This document shows positions 38,902 to 48,560 of a stretch of 64,000 bases of DNA, piece after piece. Positions within the stretch are counted from its first letter, which is position 1. The number at the start of each line of letters is the position of its first letter. Source of the DNA: Solimonas_A sp052035235 (GTDB lineage Bacteria > Pseudomonadota > Gammaproteobacteria > Nevskiales > Nevskiaceae); the NCBI GenBank assembly GCA_052035235.1, contig JBPOHT010000045.1, positions 30,135-94,134 of the forward strand, in the 5' to 3' direction. The notes beneath the pieces were generated by a model. It ran no database searches and was not told the DNA's origin. It was given only the letters and a program-made list of their open reading frames with translations. A program made the position numbers and the translations under genes.

Positions 38902-39879
38902 ATGTCTACCCACACTTCCAGGACCCGCAGGATCACCTGCATCGGTTTCGACTGGCGCGCGGAGGTCTCCCTCAAGGAGACCCTGACGCTGCTGCGCGGC
39001 AAGACCCGCGAGCCCTGGCAGTACACCGACGAGCTGACCGCCGATGTGGTGGTCTACGAAACCCATAACGCCCTGGCCCAGGCCATGGTGCGCCGCTGCG
39101 CCGCCGAGGATGCGGGCCGCGTGTTCTTCCCGTCCTCCAGCGAGGACGACAGCGTGCTGACGCTGCGCTACCCCTTCGGCGCCAGCCGCCTGGTCGCCTG
39201 CCTCGACAGCGCCTCGCTGCAGTTGCAGGGCCGCCTGGCCGCCACCGAGCACGCCGAGGCGCCGAGCCTGTGCCAGCGCCTGGACGACGCATTGCGCACA
39301 CCCGGCACGCTGGCGGTAGCGATCCGCGCCGGCGGCCAGCAGGGCTGGCTGAGCCTGCCGGAACGCGAACTGCACTGGTCGCAGCCGCTCGGCGTCGAGG
39401 AAATCGCCGAACTGCTGTCGGGCGAGGTCGAGGTGGAAGCACTGGGCCCGACCGAGGGCGCCACGCTGCGCCGCCTGGAATCCGCCGCCCGCCACGCCGC
39501 GCCGGCCGAAGGCCTGCTGTGGGCCATCGGCATTGCCCGCTCCAAGGGCTCGCTCCTGTCGCGCCTGGACATCGCCCGCCCCTGCCGCCTGCGCCGCTGG
39601 CCGGACTTCGGCGCCATCGGCCGCCGCAGCCTCGACATCCGCTGCGCCTCGCTGCTGACGCAGCGCGAGCTGGCACCTTCGCACCTGGCGATGATGGCCG
39701 GCATCCCGCTGGGCGTGATGGGCAACTTCCTCAATGCCTGCGCGCTGGTCGGCGTGCTGGAGACCAGCAAGATCCTGCCCGCCGCCGCTGCCGTTCCGCA
39801 GGCCGCCGCGCTGCCGCAGGAATCCGGCCTGGGCAGCATGCTGCGCCGTATCCGCACGGCACTCGCCATCGGCCAGTAA
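38902..39879 (+). CDS. unknown protein, first gene of GTPase/Roadblock operon, winged-helix-like C-terminus
   Basis: A 325-residue protein of unknown family. The N-terminal about 75 residues read like an alpha/beta receiver-like fold (TCIGFDWRAEVSLKETLTLL, then ADVVVYE), the middle has RYPFGASRLVACLD and SLCQRLDDALR, and the C-terminal segment APSHLAMMAGIPLGVMGNFL (about 273-292) is a helix-turn-helix-like unit. That last part resembles the end of DUF742 (CvnC) of Streptomyces conservons. It lies ten bases before the GTPase gene and heads a four-gene operon. A paralogue with the same landmarks is at 45832-46752. Cytoplasmic by absence of signals. Function unknown. Confidence 0.78.
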   Translation: MSTHTSRTRRITCIGFDWRAEVSLKETLTLLRGKTREPWQYTDELTADVVVYETHNALAQAMVRRCAAEDAGRVFFPSSSEDDSVLTLRYPFGASRLVACLDSASLQLQGRLAATEHAEAPSLCQRLDDALRTPGTLAVAIRAGGQQGWLSLPERELHWSQPLGVEEIAELLSGEVEVEALGPTEGATLRRLESAARHAAPAEGLLWAIGIARSKGSLLSRLDIARPCRLRRWPDFGAIGRRSLDIRCASLLTQRELAPSHLAMMAGIPLGVMGNFLNACALVGVLETSKILPAAAAVPQAAALPQESGLGSMLRRIRTALAIGQ

Positions 39880-39889
39880 GGGCCTGCCC

Positions 39890-40441
39890 ATGCGCGAGTA
39901 CAAGCTACTGTTCGCCGGCCCCATGGGTGCCGGCAAGACCACCGCGATCGCCGCCATCAGCGACGCCGCGCCGGTGCGCACCGAGGCGGTCAACAGCGAC
40001 CGTGCTCAGCACCAGAAGGAGACCACCACGGTGGGCTTCGACTACGGCGAGATCGCGCTGGAGGGCGGCGACCGCCTGCGCCTCTACGGCATGCCGGGAC
40101 AGGACCGCTTCGACTTCATGTGGCGCGTCGCCAGCGAAGGTGCGCTGGGCGTGGTGCTGCTGGCCGACAACTCGCGGCCCGATCCGCTGGCCGACCTGGG
40201 GCTCTACCTGGAGTCTTTCCGCGGCATGGCGGAACGCGGCGCCATGGTGATCGGCATCGGCCGCCTGGGCTCGGGCCACACCAGCGTCGAGTCCTACACC
40301 GCCTGGCTCGCCGGACAGGGTTTGTCGCTGCCGGTGTTCACTGTCGATGTGCGCCGCCGCGATGACGTGCTGCTGCTGCTCGACGCCCTGCTCTACCAGA
40401 TCGAGGCCGCCCGGATGCTGGCGGAGGCTCCCCATGTTTGA
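39890..40441 (+). CDS. small Ras/Arf-like GTPase (COG2229, MglA/CvnD-like)
   Basis: A 183-residue G protein. G1/P-loop GPMGAGKTT (residues 10-18), a candidate switch I with ETTTVGFDYGEI (about 44-55) and G3 as YGMPGQDRFDFMW (about 66-78), where the usual DTPGQ is MPGQ. The G4 NKxD motif is not recognisable; the strand reads VIGIGRLGSGH (about 120), so base specificity may differ. Members of this group work with Roadblock/LC7 proteins as GTPase-activating partners in polarity and motility switches. The next gene overlaps its 3' end by 8 bp and encodes such a partner. Confidence 0.86.
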   Translation: MREYKLLFAGPMGAGKTTAIAAISDAAPVRTEAVNSDRAQHQKETTTVGFDYGEIALEGGDRLRLYGMPGQDRFDFMWRVASEGALGVVLLADNSRPDPLADLGLYLESFRGMAERGAMVIGIGRLGSGHTSVESYTAWLAGQGLSLPVFTVDVRRRDDVLLLLDALLYQIEAARMLAEAPHV

Positions 40442-40829
40442 TGAAACCGCTGCAGACCTGACACCGGTGCACTTCGGCCCCGCGCTCGACCATCTGCTGG
40501 CCACGGTGCCCGCACTGACCGGCGCCGTATTGTCGCGCAGCGACGGCTTCGAAGTGCTGAGCCGCACCCGCGCCGAAGTGCCGGTGTCGCGACTGTCCGC
40601 CCTGTCCAGCTCGATGGTGGCGCTGAGCCAGGCGGCACTGCGCGAGGTCGGCATGCACGGCGGCGGCGGCAGCGTCCTGGTGGAAGGCCAGGACGGCAAG
40701 CTGCTGCTGCTGGAAGTGCCGCTGCGCGGCCAGCCCATGGTGCTCGCCGCCATTGGCGGCGCCGACCTGGTCACCGGAACCCTGTTATGGGCCGCACGCG
40801 ACTGCGTGCGGCAACTGATCCAAGCCTGA
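40434..40829 (+). CDS. Roadblock/LC7-domain protein (putative GTPase partner)
   Basis: A 131-residue single-domain Roadblock/LC7 protein. LDHLLATVPALTGAVLSRSDGFEVL (about 17-41, given as two runs: LDHLLATVPALTGAV and SRSDGFEVL), SSSMVALSQAALREVG and GSVLVEGQDGKLLLLEVP follow the MglB/CvnB pattern of helix-strand-strand-helix. Such dimers bind and stimulate the cognate small GTPase. Its ATG overlaps the GTPase stop by 8 bp, so they are made together. It is followed 31 bp later by a second, shorter Roadblock-like gene. Confidence 0.85.
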   Translation: MFDETAADLTPVHFGPALDHLLATVPALTGAVLSRSDGFEVLSRTRAEVPVSRLSALSSSMVALSQAALREVGMHGGGGSVLVEGQDGKLLLLEVPLRGQPMVLAAIGGADLVTGTLLWAARDCVRQLIQA

Positions 40830-40860
40830 AACCCCCACCAAAAAGACGGAGTACAACAAG

Positions 40861-41220
40861 ATGAGCAACCTTCAAGCTTCCCTCGACAGCTTCCTGACCC
40901 TCGACGGCGGCATGTGCAGCGCCCTGGTCGACGCCAACAGCGGCATGATGCTGGGCCAATCCGGTAGCGGCGTGGACCTGGAGCTGGCAGCCGCCGGCAA
41001 CACCGAGGTGGTACGCGCTAAGCTCAAGACCATGAACTCGCTGAAGCTCAACGACACGATCGAGGACATCCTGATCACGCTGGGCAAGCAGTACCACATC
41101 ATCCGACCGGTGGCGTCCAAGCCCGGCCTGTTCTTCTACGTGGTGCTGGACAAGACCAAGTCGAACCTGGCGATGGCCCGTCGCAAGGTGCAGGACGTGG
41201 AAGCCGCGCTCACCATCTGA
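40861..41220 (+). CDS. second Roadblock/LC7-like protein
   Basis: A 119-residue protein, LDSFLTLDGGMCSALVDANS (8-27) then GMMLGQSGSGVDLELAAAGN, then KLNDTIEDILITLGKQYHII and LFFYVVLDKTKSNLAMARRK. The helix-two-strand-helix-three-strand order is that of a Roadblock/LC7 fold. It differs clearly from the preceding one, so the operon encodes two non-identical LC7-type subunits that could form a heterodimer. The ATG at 40861 follows GGAGTACAACAAG. A strong terminator 20 bp after its stop closes the operon. Confidence 0.78.
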   Translation: MSNLQASLDSFLTLDGGMCSALVDANSGMMLGQSGSGVDLELAAAGNTEVVRAKLKTMNSLKLNDTIEDILITLGKQYHIIRPVASKPGLFFYVVLDKTKSNLAMARRKVQDVEAALTI

Positions 41221-41240
41221 GCGCTGCAGCGTTGGGAGAA

Positions 41241-41270
41241 GGGGCCTGGCTCGCGCAGGCCCCTTTTTCT
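41241..41270 (+). terminator. intrinsic terminator of the GTPase/Roadblock operon
   Basis: GGGGCCTG (41241-41248) pairs with CAGGCCCC (41256-41263), followed by TTTTTCTTT. Confidence 0.9.
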
Positions 41271-41300
41271 TTGGAGCGCTTCAATATATCCGGAGCGTTC

Positions 41301-41384
41301 CGTCATGCCGGCGGAAGCCGGCATCCAGTCCCGGACGGGAGTGGCTCATGGATGGACTGGATACCGGCTTTCGCCGGTATGACG
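41301..41384. repeat. inverted pair of dispersed palindromes, family D
   Basis: CGTCATGCCGGC-GGAA-GCCGGCATCCAG (41301-41326) is mirrored by CTGGATACCGGC-TTTC-GCCGGTATGACG (41357-41384), both themselves hairpins. A third copy is at 45694-45721. This is the widespread GTCATnCCnGC...GnATCCAG type of repeat. Confidence 0.85.
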
Positions 41385-41411
41385 CTGGTGCCAAGACCAA
41401 GCTACAGGCCC

Positions 41412-42538
41412 TTACTCGTCCTCGCCGCCGCCAAACAGCCCGCCCACGGCATCACCAACCGCTTCCAGGCCGCGACCCGTGGCGGAGCCCAGGTCCTTGA
41501 CCATGTCGACCACGCCGATGCCCAGCGAGGCGGCGGCGCCCACGGTCAGGCGCATCGACAGGGTTTCGTTGAGCGAGAAGCGCGGGCTGCTGAGATCGCC
41601 TTCCAGCACGAAGTCGAGATCGATGCGATCGCCGCCGGACTTGAGCGACGACACCACCGCGCCGCGCGACATGCCCATGAAGGTGCCGCCCAGGCCGCCG
41701 CCGGAGCGCAGCTTCAGGTTCTTGAGCACCAGCTTGCCCGGGGCCTTGAGCTGGCGCTGCTGCACCTGCGAATGCAGGTCCAGGTCCACCTGGCCGCGCT
41801 CCACGCCGGCCTCCGTGGCTCGCAGCAGGTAAGACTCCAGCGGCACCAGGTCCACGTCGCGCAGCGTCAGCTTCAGGTCGGATTCGCGCGTGGCGATCTC
41901 CAGCCAGCCGCTCAGCTCCACCGTGCCGCCACCCTTCACCTGGCTCTCGGCGTCGAGCTGGCTGCGGCCGGTGAGCTGCGGCACCTGCAGTTCGTCCAGC
42001 GTCGCGTTCAGTGCTTCGAGGCGCACCCGCGCCGGGCCGCCCTTGGGGCTGGCGTCATGGAAGTCGAGCACCGAATCCTTCAGCTGCACCTGATCGATAT
42101 GCAGCTTGAAGCGGCCACGGCTGTCGCCGTCCTTCTTCTGGCTGCGGCCCAGCAGCGTCGGTAGCAGCTTGAGCTTGCCTTCGCGCGTGCGCTGCATGGA
42201 GAGATAGCCTTCTTCCACCGTGACCTGGCCCACGCGGTATTCGTCGGAGAACAGCGAGCTCAGCTCTGCTTCCACCAGGAAACGCTTCGCCCGCAACGTG
42301 TCCTCGAAGGGCCAGCCCTCGGGCGCCGGCAGGCGCAGGTCTTCCAACACCACGCTGCCCAGTCCCAGGCGGATGCTGCCGACCGTCGCCTCCGGGCCCA
42401 GCGCCGCCAGCACCTGGCGCTTCAGCCCCCAGGCAACGCCCTGCCAGGCCAGCAGTAGCGCCAGCGCAACGATGCCTAGCACGATCAGCGCACGGCGGCC
42501 GCGGCGGCGCGGAACCTCGGCACTGTCGGCCACTGCGC

Positions 42539-42542
<4 letters not shown>
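41412..42542 (-). CDS. AsmA/DUF748-like membrane-anchored protein
   Basis: A 376-residue protein with a basic N-terminus (EVPRRRGRRAL), one transmembrane helix (about 16-36, VLGIVALALLLAWQGVAWGL) and a long periplasmic repeat-strand region: SIRLGLGSVVLEDLRLPAPEG, KLHIDQVQLKDSVLDFHDA, ARVRLEALNATLDEL. This is the N-terminal pattern of the AsmA/TamB-like and DUF748 families, which are linked to lipid transport between membranes. The C-terminus is Gly-rich. The GTG at 42542 overlaps the thiC stop by 4 bp (GTGA), so it is coupled to thiC; a second GTG at 42533 is possible. Function inferred only from fold resemblance. Confidence 0.7.
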
Positions 42543-44428
<1,886 letters not shown>

Positions 44429-44486
44429 GGGTTCCTCGTGTTCTCGAGGCGGAGCGCGCTGCAGGACGGAATGCTCCCGTCTGCAA

Positions 44487-44556
44487 GCCTTCCCTCCGCC
44501 GTACGGCCAGGTTCCAAGGGTCTGTTCTCAGCCTGTCGTCACAGGCACCCCCGGCT
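44487..44556 (-). ncRNA. TPP riboswitch (THI element) upstream of thiC
   Basis: Read on the minus strand, the conserved aptamer parts are present in order: CGGGGGTGCC, then GGCTGAGA, then ACCCTTGGAACCTGGCCG, with closing helices formed by CCGGGGG and the GCGGAGGGAAG side. They lie 60-130 bp before the thiC start. Binding of thiamine pyrophosphate would hide the ribosome-binding region or end transcription. Confidence 0.93.
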
Positions 44557-44777
44557 TTGGGCGACACGATAGGACATGCGCCCGGCAGGGGCAAGGCAAG
44601 TCCTTGTCTCTTCAGGCAGAGTCTGTGGTTTCTACTGGCCCCGCGCGGCATCGCGCGGCCCGGCGCAATGGGCCGGATTTCCCAGGATTTGTTTGGCCGT
44701 GCCCCAGGCCTGCCGGCTATGCTGCGGCCTGCACGCGCCCATCCCGGCGGCGACAGTGCAAAAAACCAGGAGGAAAG

Positions 44778-45662
44778 ATGCAGCCCGCGGATCCGGTTAC
44801 CACGGTGTTCATGCCGATTGCGCTCGGCGTGATCATGTTCGGCCTCGGCCTGTCGCTGCGCGTCGCCGATTTCACCCGCGTGCTGAAGTACCCCAAGGCG
44901 GTGGTCGTGGCCCTGGTCTGCCAGGTGGTGCTGCTGCCGCTGGCTTGCGTCGGCATCGCCCACCTGTTCGGCCTGGCACCGGCGCTGGCGGTGGGCCTAA
45001 TGCTGCTGGCGGCCTCGCCCGGCGGCACCTCCGCCAACCTCTACAGCCACCTCGCCCACGGCGACGTCGCGCTCAACATCACGCTCACCGCGGTCAACTC
45101 CGTGCTGGCGATCCTGACCTTGCCGATCATCGTCAACCTGTCGCTGCAGCATTTCATGGGCGAGGGGCAGACCCTGCCGCTGCAGTTCAGCAAGGTAGTC
45201 CAGGTATTTGCCATCGTGCTCGTACCGGTGGTGCTGGGCATGGCACTCAATGCGCAGCTGCCGAAGCTCGCCACCCTGCTGAGCAAGCCGGTGAAGCTGC
45301 TGTCGGTGCTGTTCCTGCTGGCCGTGATCGGCCTGGCGCTGTTCAAGTCGCGCGATGACATCGGCGGCTTCGTCGCTGCCGTCGGCCCGGCCTGCCTGGC
45401 CTTCAACCTGCTGAGCCTGGCCGTGGGCTACGGCGTGCCCCGGCTGCTGAAGATGGAGGAGCGCCAGGCCATCGCCATCGGCATGGAGATCGGCATCCAC
45501 AACGGCACGCTGGCCATCGCCATCGCACTGTCGCCGCTGATGCTGAACAACCAGGAGATGGCCGTGCCGGCCGCGGTTTACGGCGTAATGATGTTCTTCA
45601 CCGCCGCCGCCTTCGGCTGGTTCGTGAACCGCAAGGGACGCGTGGTGGCGAACGCCGCCTAG
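44778..45662 (+). CDS. bile acid:sodium symporter family (BASS) transporter
   Basis: A 294-residue inner-membrane protein with about nine to ten hydrophobic helices. Family motifs are visible: GVIMFGLGLSL (about 17-27), LAASPGGTSANLYSHLAHGDVAL (about 75-97, given as ASPGGTSANLYSHLA), and GIHNGTLAIAIALSP (about 242-256, the crossover region where sodium and substrate bind). Bacterial members move organic acids such as pantoate, pyruvate-like compounds or bile acids with sodium. AGGAGGAAAG precedes ATG 44778. Divergent from thiC; a thiamine-precursor substrate is possible but unproven. Confidence 0.88.
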   Translation: MQPADPVTTVFMPIALGVIMFGLGLSLRVADFTRVLKYPKAVVVALVCQVVLLPLACVGIAHLFGLAPALAVGLMLLAASPGGTSANLYSHLAHGDVALNITLTAVNSVLAILTLPIIVNLSLQHFMGEGQTLPLQFSKVVQVFAIVLVPVVLGMALNAQLPKLATLLSKPVKLLSVLFLLAVIGLALFKSRDDIGGFVAAVGPACLAFNLLSLAVGYGVPRLLKMEERQAIAIGMEIGIHNGTLAIAIALSPLMLNNQEMAVPAAVYGVMMFFTAAAFGWFVNRKGRVVANAA

Positions 45663-45693
45663 GCACCATCGGGTCCGGACGCCTGCCGCATTC

Positions 45694-45721
45694 CGTCATG
45701 CCGGCGAAAGCCGGCATGACG
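45694..45721. repeat. dispersed palindrome, family D, third copy
   Basis: CGTCATGCCGGC, GAAA loop, GCCGGCATGACG: a perfect 12-bp stem with a GNRA tetraloop, 31 bp after the BASS transporter stop. Confidence 0.85.
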
Positions 45722-45745
45722 CGGTGGGGAGAGCAGCGCTGGAGT

Positions 45746-45776
45746 AATGTGAATATATGTTTAATATAATCACATT
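45746..45776. promoter_or_regulatory. AT-rich palindrome between convergent genes
   Basis: AATGTGAATATAT (45746-45758) mirrors ATATAATCACATT (45764-45776) with one mismatch and a 5-base spacer. It is A/T-rich in a GC-rich context. It lies downstream of both neighbours, so it may be a terminator stem or an architectural protein site. Confidence 0.45.
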
Positions 45777-45831
45777 ATTCAATTAAAGAAGGCGGCGCCG
45801 GGCGGCGCCGCCAAGCCCCACTCTTTGATCG

Positions 45832-46752
45832 TCAGAACAGCTCGCCGGCCTTGGGCAGGCCCGCCAGTTCCGCCGGTACGCCGTCGAGCAGGCCGCAGAG
45901 CGCGGCGGCGTTGAGGAAATTGTTGGCCACCGCCGCTGGGATGCCGGCGGCGCTGGCCAGCTGCGCTGGCGTCATCGGGGCCTGCAGCAGCAGGGCACTG
46001 CAGCGCAGGTCCGACTTGCGGCTGCCCACCGTGCCGAAGTCCGGCCGCCGCCGCAGGCCATAGGCCCGCTTCTCGTCCAGGCGGCGCAGCAGCCTGCCGC
46101 CCGAGGTCGCCACGCCCACCGCCCACAGCGCGGTTTCCCAGGGTTGTTGCTGCGGCGTGATGGCCTGCAGCTTGCGCAAGGCACCGTAGTCGTCGGCGCG
46201 CAGCACCTGCAGCTCCACGTCCGGCGCCAGCAGGCGCGCGATCTCGTCGCCCCCCAGCGGCAAGGGCCAGCGCAGCGCCGCCTCCGCCGGCAACAGCAGG
46301 CCGCGGCGCTCGCCGGTGAGCAGCGCCACGCCGCGCACGTTGGGGCTGCGCAGCGCCTTGTCCAGCCGCTGGCAGAGTCCGTCGCGCTGGGCTTCGATAC
46401 GCGGTGCCGGCAAGACCTCGGAGGCGTGGTCCAGGCAGCGGATCAGGCGGCTGGCGCCGAAGGGATGGCGCAGGCGGCGCTCGGCTTCCGGTGTCTCGCC
46501 GTCACAGGGCAGGAACAGCCGGCGCGGGGCGGAGGGCGACTCCCGGCGCTGCAGGGCCTGCGCCAGCTGGTTGCCGGGCTCGTAGATGACCACGTCGGCC
46601 ACCGCCAGCTCCTCGCCGAAATCCCAGGGTTCGCGGGTCTTGCCGCCCAGCAGGGCCAGGGTGGCGCGCAGGGAGCGCTCCGCCTGCCAGTCGACGCCCA
46701 GGCAGGCCAGCCGGCGGTGAGGGGTCGTTGCCTTGGAACCTAGGAGGGGCAT
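45832..46752 (-). CDS. orphan paralogue of the GTPase-operon protein at 38902
   Basis: A 306-residue protein aligned throughout with the 38902-39879 product: RRLACLGVDWQAERSLRATL (13-32), GGKTREPWDF, PFGASRLIRCLDHAS, CQRLDKALR, RRPDFGTVGSRKSDLRC and the C-terminal helix-turn-helix-like MTPAQLASAAGIPAAVANNF (about 262-281). No GTPase or Roadblock gene is adjacent. An 8-bp perfect inverted repeat (46761-46788) lies just upstream. The ATG at 46752 has a poor ribosome-binding site. It may share or compete for the partners of the distant operon. Function unknown. Confidence 0.8.
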   Translation of the reverse strand: MPLLGSKATTPHRRLACLGVDWQAERSLRATLALLGGKTREPWDFGEELAVADVVIYEPGNQLAQALQRRESPSAPRRLFLPCDGETPEAERRLRHPFGASRLIRCLDHASEVLPAPRIEAQRDGLCQRLDKALRSPNVRGVALLTGERRGLLLPAEAALRWPLPLGGDEIARLLAPDVELQVLRADDYGALRKLQAITPQQQPWETALWAVGVATSGGRLLRRLDEKRAYGLRRRPDFGTVGSRKSDLRCSALLLQAPMTPAQLASAAGIPAAVANNFLNAAALCGLLDGVPAELAGLPKAGELF

Positions 46753-46760
46753 ATGTCAGC

Positions 46761-46788
46761 CTTTTACCCGTAACAGAGTAGGTAAAAG
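46761..46788 (-). promoter_or_regulatory. palindromic operator candidate upstream of the orphan paralogue
   Basis: CTTTTACC (46761-46768) and GGTAAAAG (46781-46788), 20 bp centre to centre, perfect inverted repeats 9 bp before the start codon at 46752. Suits a dimeric repressor. Confidence 0.6.
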
Positions 46789-46868
46789 ATTACATATGGC
46801 TGTGGACAAGACGGCACCGCCGCAGGACCGGCGGTACAGGACGGGGCGACGGCCGGTGGGGCCTACCC

Positions 46869-47276
46869 CTACTGCCAGCCCACGACCTCGTAGCCCTGGT
46901 CGGCCAGGCAGCGATTGACGTAGCTCATGTAGATCGGGCTGGGCTGGTTGCCGCGGAACAGCCCGGTCACCAGACCCGTGGCGGCTCCCGCCGCCGCGCC
47001 GGCACCGACCCCGCGGCCGACATTGCCGTAGACCGCGCCCGCGGCCGCACCGCCGACGCTGCCCACCACCGCACCGCCGGCGGTGGAGCGCGCCACGTCG
47101 TTGCCGCCGCGGCTGAGGTCGGCGGAGTCGGCCCGCTGGATGCAGGCCTGCACGGCCGCATCCTGCGCCGCCTTGCCGCGCAGTTCGGAAGTGGCATTGG
47201 GATAGATCACCGGGCGCGCGCTGGCGCAGCCGGCGAGGAACAGGACAGCAAGCAGCATCAGGGCGTGGCGTGGCAT
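46869..47276 (-). CDS. glycine-zipper lipoprotein
   Basis: A 135-residue lipoprotein with signal MPRHALMLLAVLFLAGCASA (lipobox LAGC). A glycine-zipper region (about 63-110: GGAVVGSVGGAAAGAVYGNV and GAGAAAGAATGLVTGLF) should insert in or lie along a membrane. It ends with YVNRCLADQGYEVVGWQ, a C-terminal motif frequent in proteobacterial Gly-zipper lipoproteins. The role is probably envelope maintenance. The ATG at 47276 is fixed by the signal peptide. No operon partner. Confidence 0.85.
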   Translation of the reverse strand: MPRHALMLLAVLFLAGCASARPVIYPNATSELRGKAAQDAAVQACIQRADSADLSRGGNDVARSTAGGAVVGSVGGAAAGAVYGNVGRGVGAGAAAGAATGLVTGLFRGNQPSPIYMSYVNRCLADQGYEVVGWQ

Positions 47277-47345
47277 GACAGGTCTCCGCGCGACTTTGAT
47301 CCCGATCCTAGCAGCAAGTTCTCCGCGCTCCGAGCATCGCGGCAC

Positions 47346-48542
47346 TTACTGCGGCGGCTTGTATGCGGCGATGTCGCGGATCAGGTCCTCGCCGCTGAGT
47401 TGCGTCGCATTCTTGCCGCCGAGGAAGCTGGTGAGCCCGGACTTGTCGTAGTGCACCTTGATGCGGTCGCTCATCAGGCCGATGTATTCCAGGTTGGGGA
47501 TCAGGCGCAGGAACATCAGGTGGCGGAACGCCGACATGGATGGCGCGTTCATCACCACCTCGTCCCAGTCCTTCAGCGACAGCTTGTGCTCGAACCACTC
47601 GTAGTAGAGCTCGTGCGACAGGAAGCGGTTGCGCATCAGCAGCGCCACCTCGTAGGCCCAGTCCTCGCGCTCGCGGATCTCGGCCTCCGACAGCTCCGTG
47701 GAGATGTGGGCCTTCAGCGCCAGCACGCCGTAGTGCACGTGGCGTGCCTCGTCCTGGATCACGTAGCGCAGCAGCTGCTTCAGCAGCGGCTCGCGGGTGA
47801 AGTTGTACATGGTGCCGAACGCGCCGAGCGCCAGGCCCTCCACCATGATCTGCATGCCGAGGAACTTCACGTCCCAGCGCGAATCGGTGAGCAGGTCGTC
47901 GAGGATCACGAACAGGTTGTCGTTGACCGCGTAGACCTTCTGCAGCTTGGTGTCGAGATAGCGCAGGAACACCTCCAGGTGGCGGCCCTCGTCCATCACC
48001 TGCGTGGCACCGTAAAGCTTGCCGTCGAGCCACTGCACCGACTCGGTCACCTGCGCCGCGGCATAGAGCGCACCCTGCTCGCCATGCATGAACTGCGACA
48101 GCGTCCACGATGCCATGTCGGCGGCAAAGCGCAGCTTCTCCTTCTGGTTGAGCCGGATACCCTTGGCCGCCAGGCCCTCGAAGGGCGGATAGTCCAGCGG
48201 CATCACCGCCTTGTCCGGGTCTTCAGGGTCCACGCTGGTGCTCCAGTCCAGGTCGCGGTCGCCGTTCCACTGGTTGGCCACCGCGCGGCGGTAGAGCTCG
48301 TACATCTCCGGGAAGTCGCCCTTGTAGGTCAGGTCGAAATGCGCGGCGTGGCCGGACACCATCGGCACCGCGTCGCCGTGCCGCGCCCTGCCCAGCACCA
48401 GGCCGCGCACCGCCGAGGGCGCCATCGACGCCGCCACCTTGAGATTGCCCACCGAGGCCAGCACACCGAGATTGTCGAAGGTGCTGTAGATCTGGTTCTG
48501 CGCCTTCAGCGGCAGGCCGTTGAGCATGCGGTCGAGCATCAT
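47346..48542 (-). CDS. ferritin-like diiron oxygenase
   Basis: A 398-residue helical protein with the carboxylate-bridged diiron pattern: FMHGEQGALYAA (Glu about 164), VMDEGRHLEVF (about 192-202), MVEGLALGAF (Glu about 245) and IQDEARHVHYG (about 278-288). Two ExxH pairs plus two separate Glu residues are the ligand set of R2/BMM/AurF-type oxygenases. It is followed upstream by a flavin/2Fe-2S reductase gene in the same operon (18-bp gap), which would supply electrons. The substrate is unknown; a fatty acid, aryl or alkyl chain hydroxylation or desaturation is plausible. Cytoplasmic. Confidence 0.82.
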   Translation of the reverse strand: MMLDRMLNGLPLKAQNQIYSTFDNLGVLASVGNLKVAASMAPSAVRGLVLGRARHGDAVPMVSGHAAHFDLTYKGDFPEMYELYRRAVANQWNGDRDLDWSTSVDPEDPDKAVMPLDYPPFEGLAAKGIRLNQKEKLRFAADMASWTLSQFMHGEQGALYAAAQVTESVQWLDGKLYGATQVMDEGRHLEVFLRYLDTKLQKVYAVNDNLFVILDDLLTDSRWDVKFLGMQIMVEGLALGAFGTMYNFTREPLLKQLLRYVIQDEARHVHYGVLALKAHISTELSEAEIREREDWAYEVALLMRNRFLSHELYYEWFEHKLSLKDWDEVVMNAPSMSAFRHLMFLRLIPNLEYIGLMSDRIKVHYDKSGLTSFLGGKNATQLSGEDLIRDIAAYKPPQ

Positions 48543-48560
48543 GGCGAATCTCTCTTGAAG

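Noticed and set aside
45746..45776. CRP-like site (TGTGA ... TCACA)
   Set aside because: The half-sites are 17 bp apart instead of 6, and the site lies between the 3' ends of two genes, so a CRP role is unlikely.
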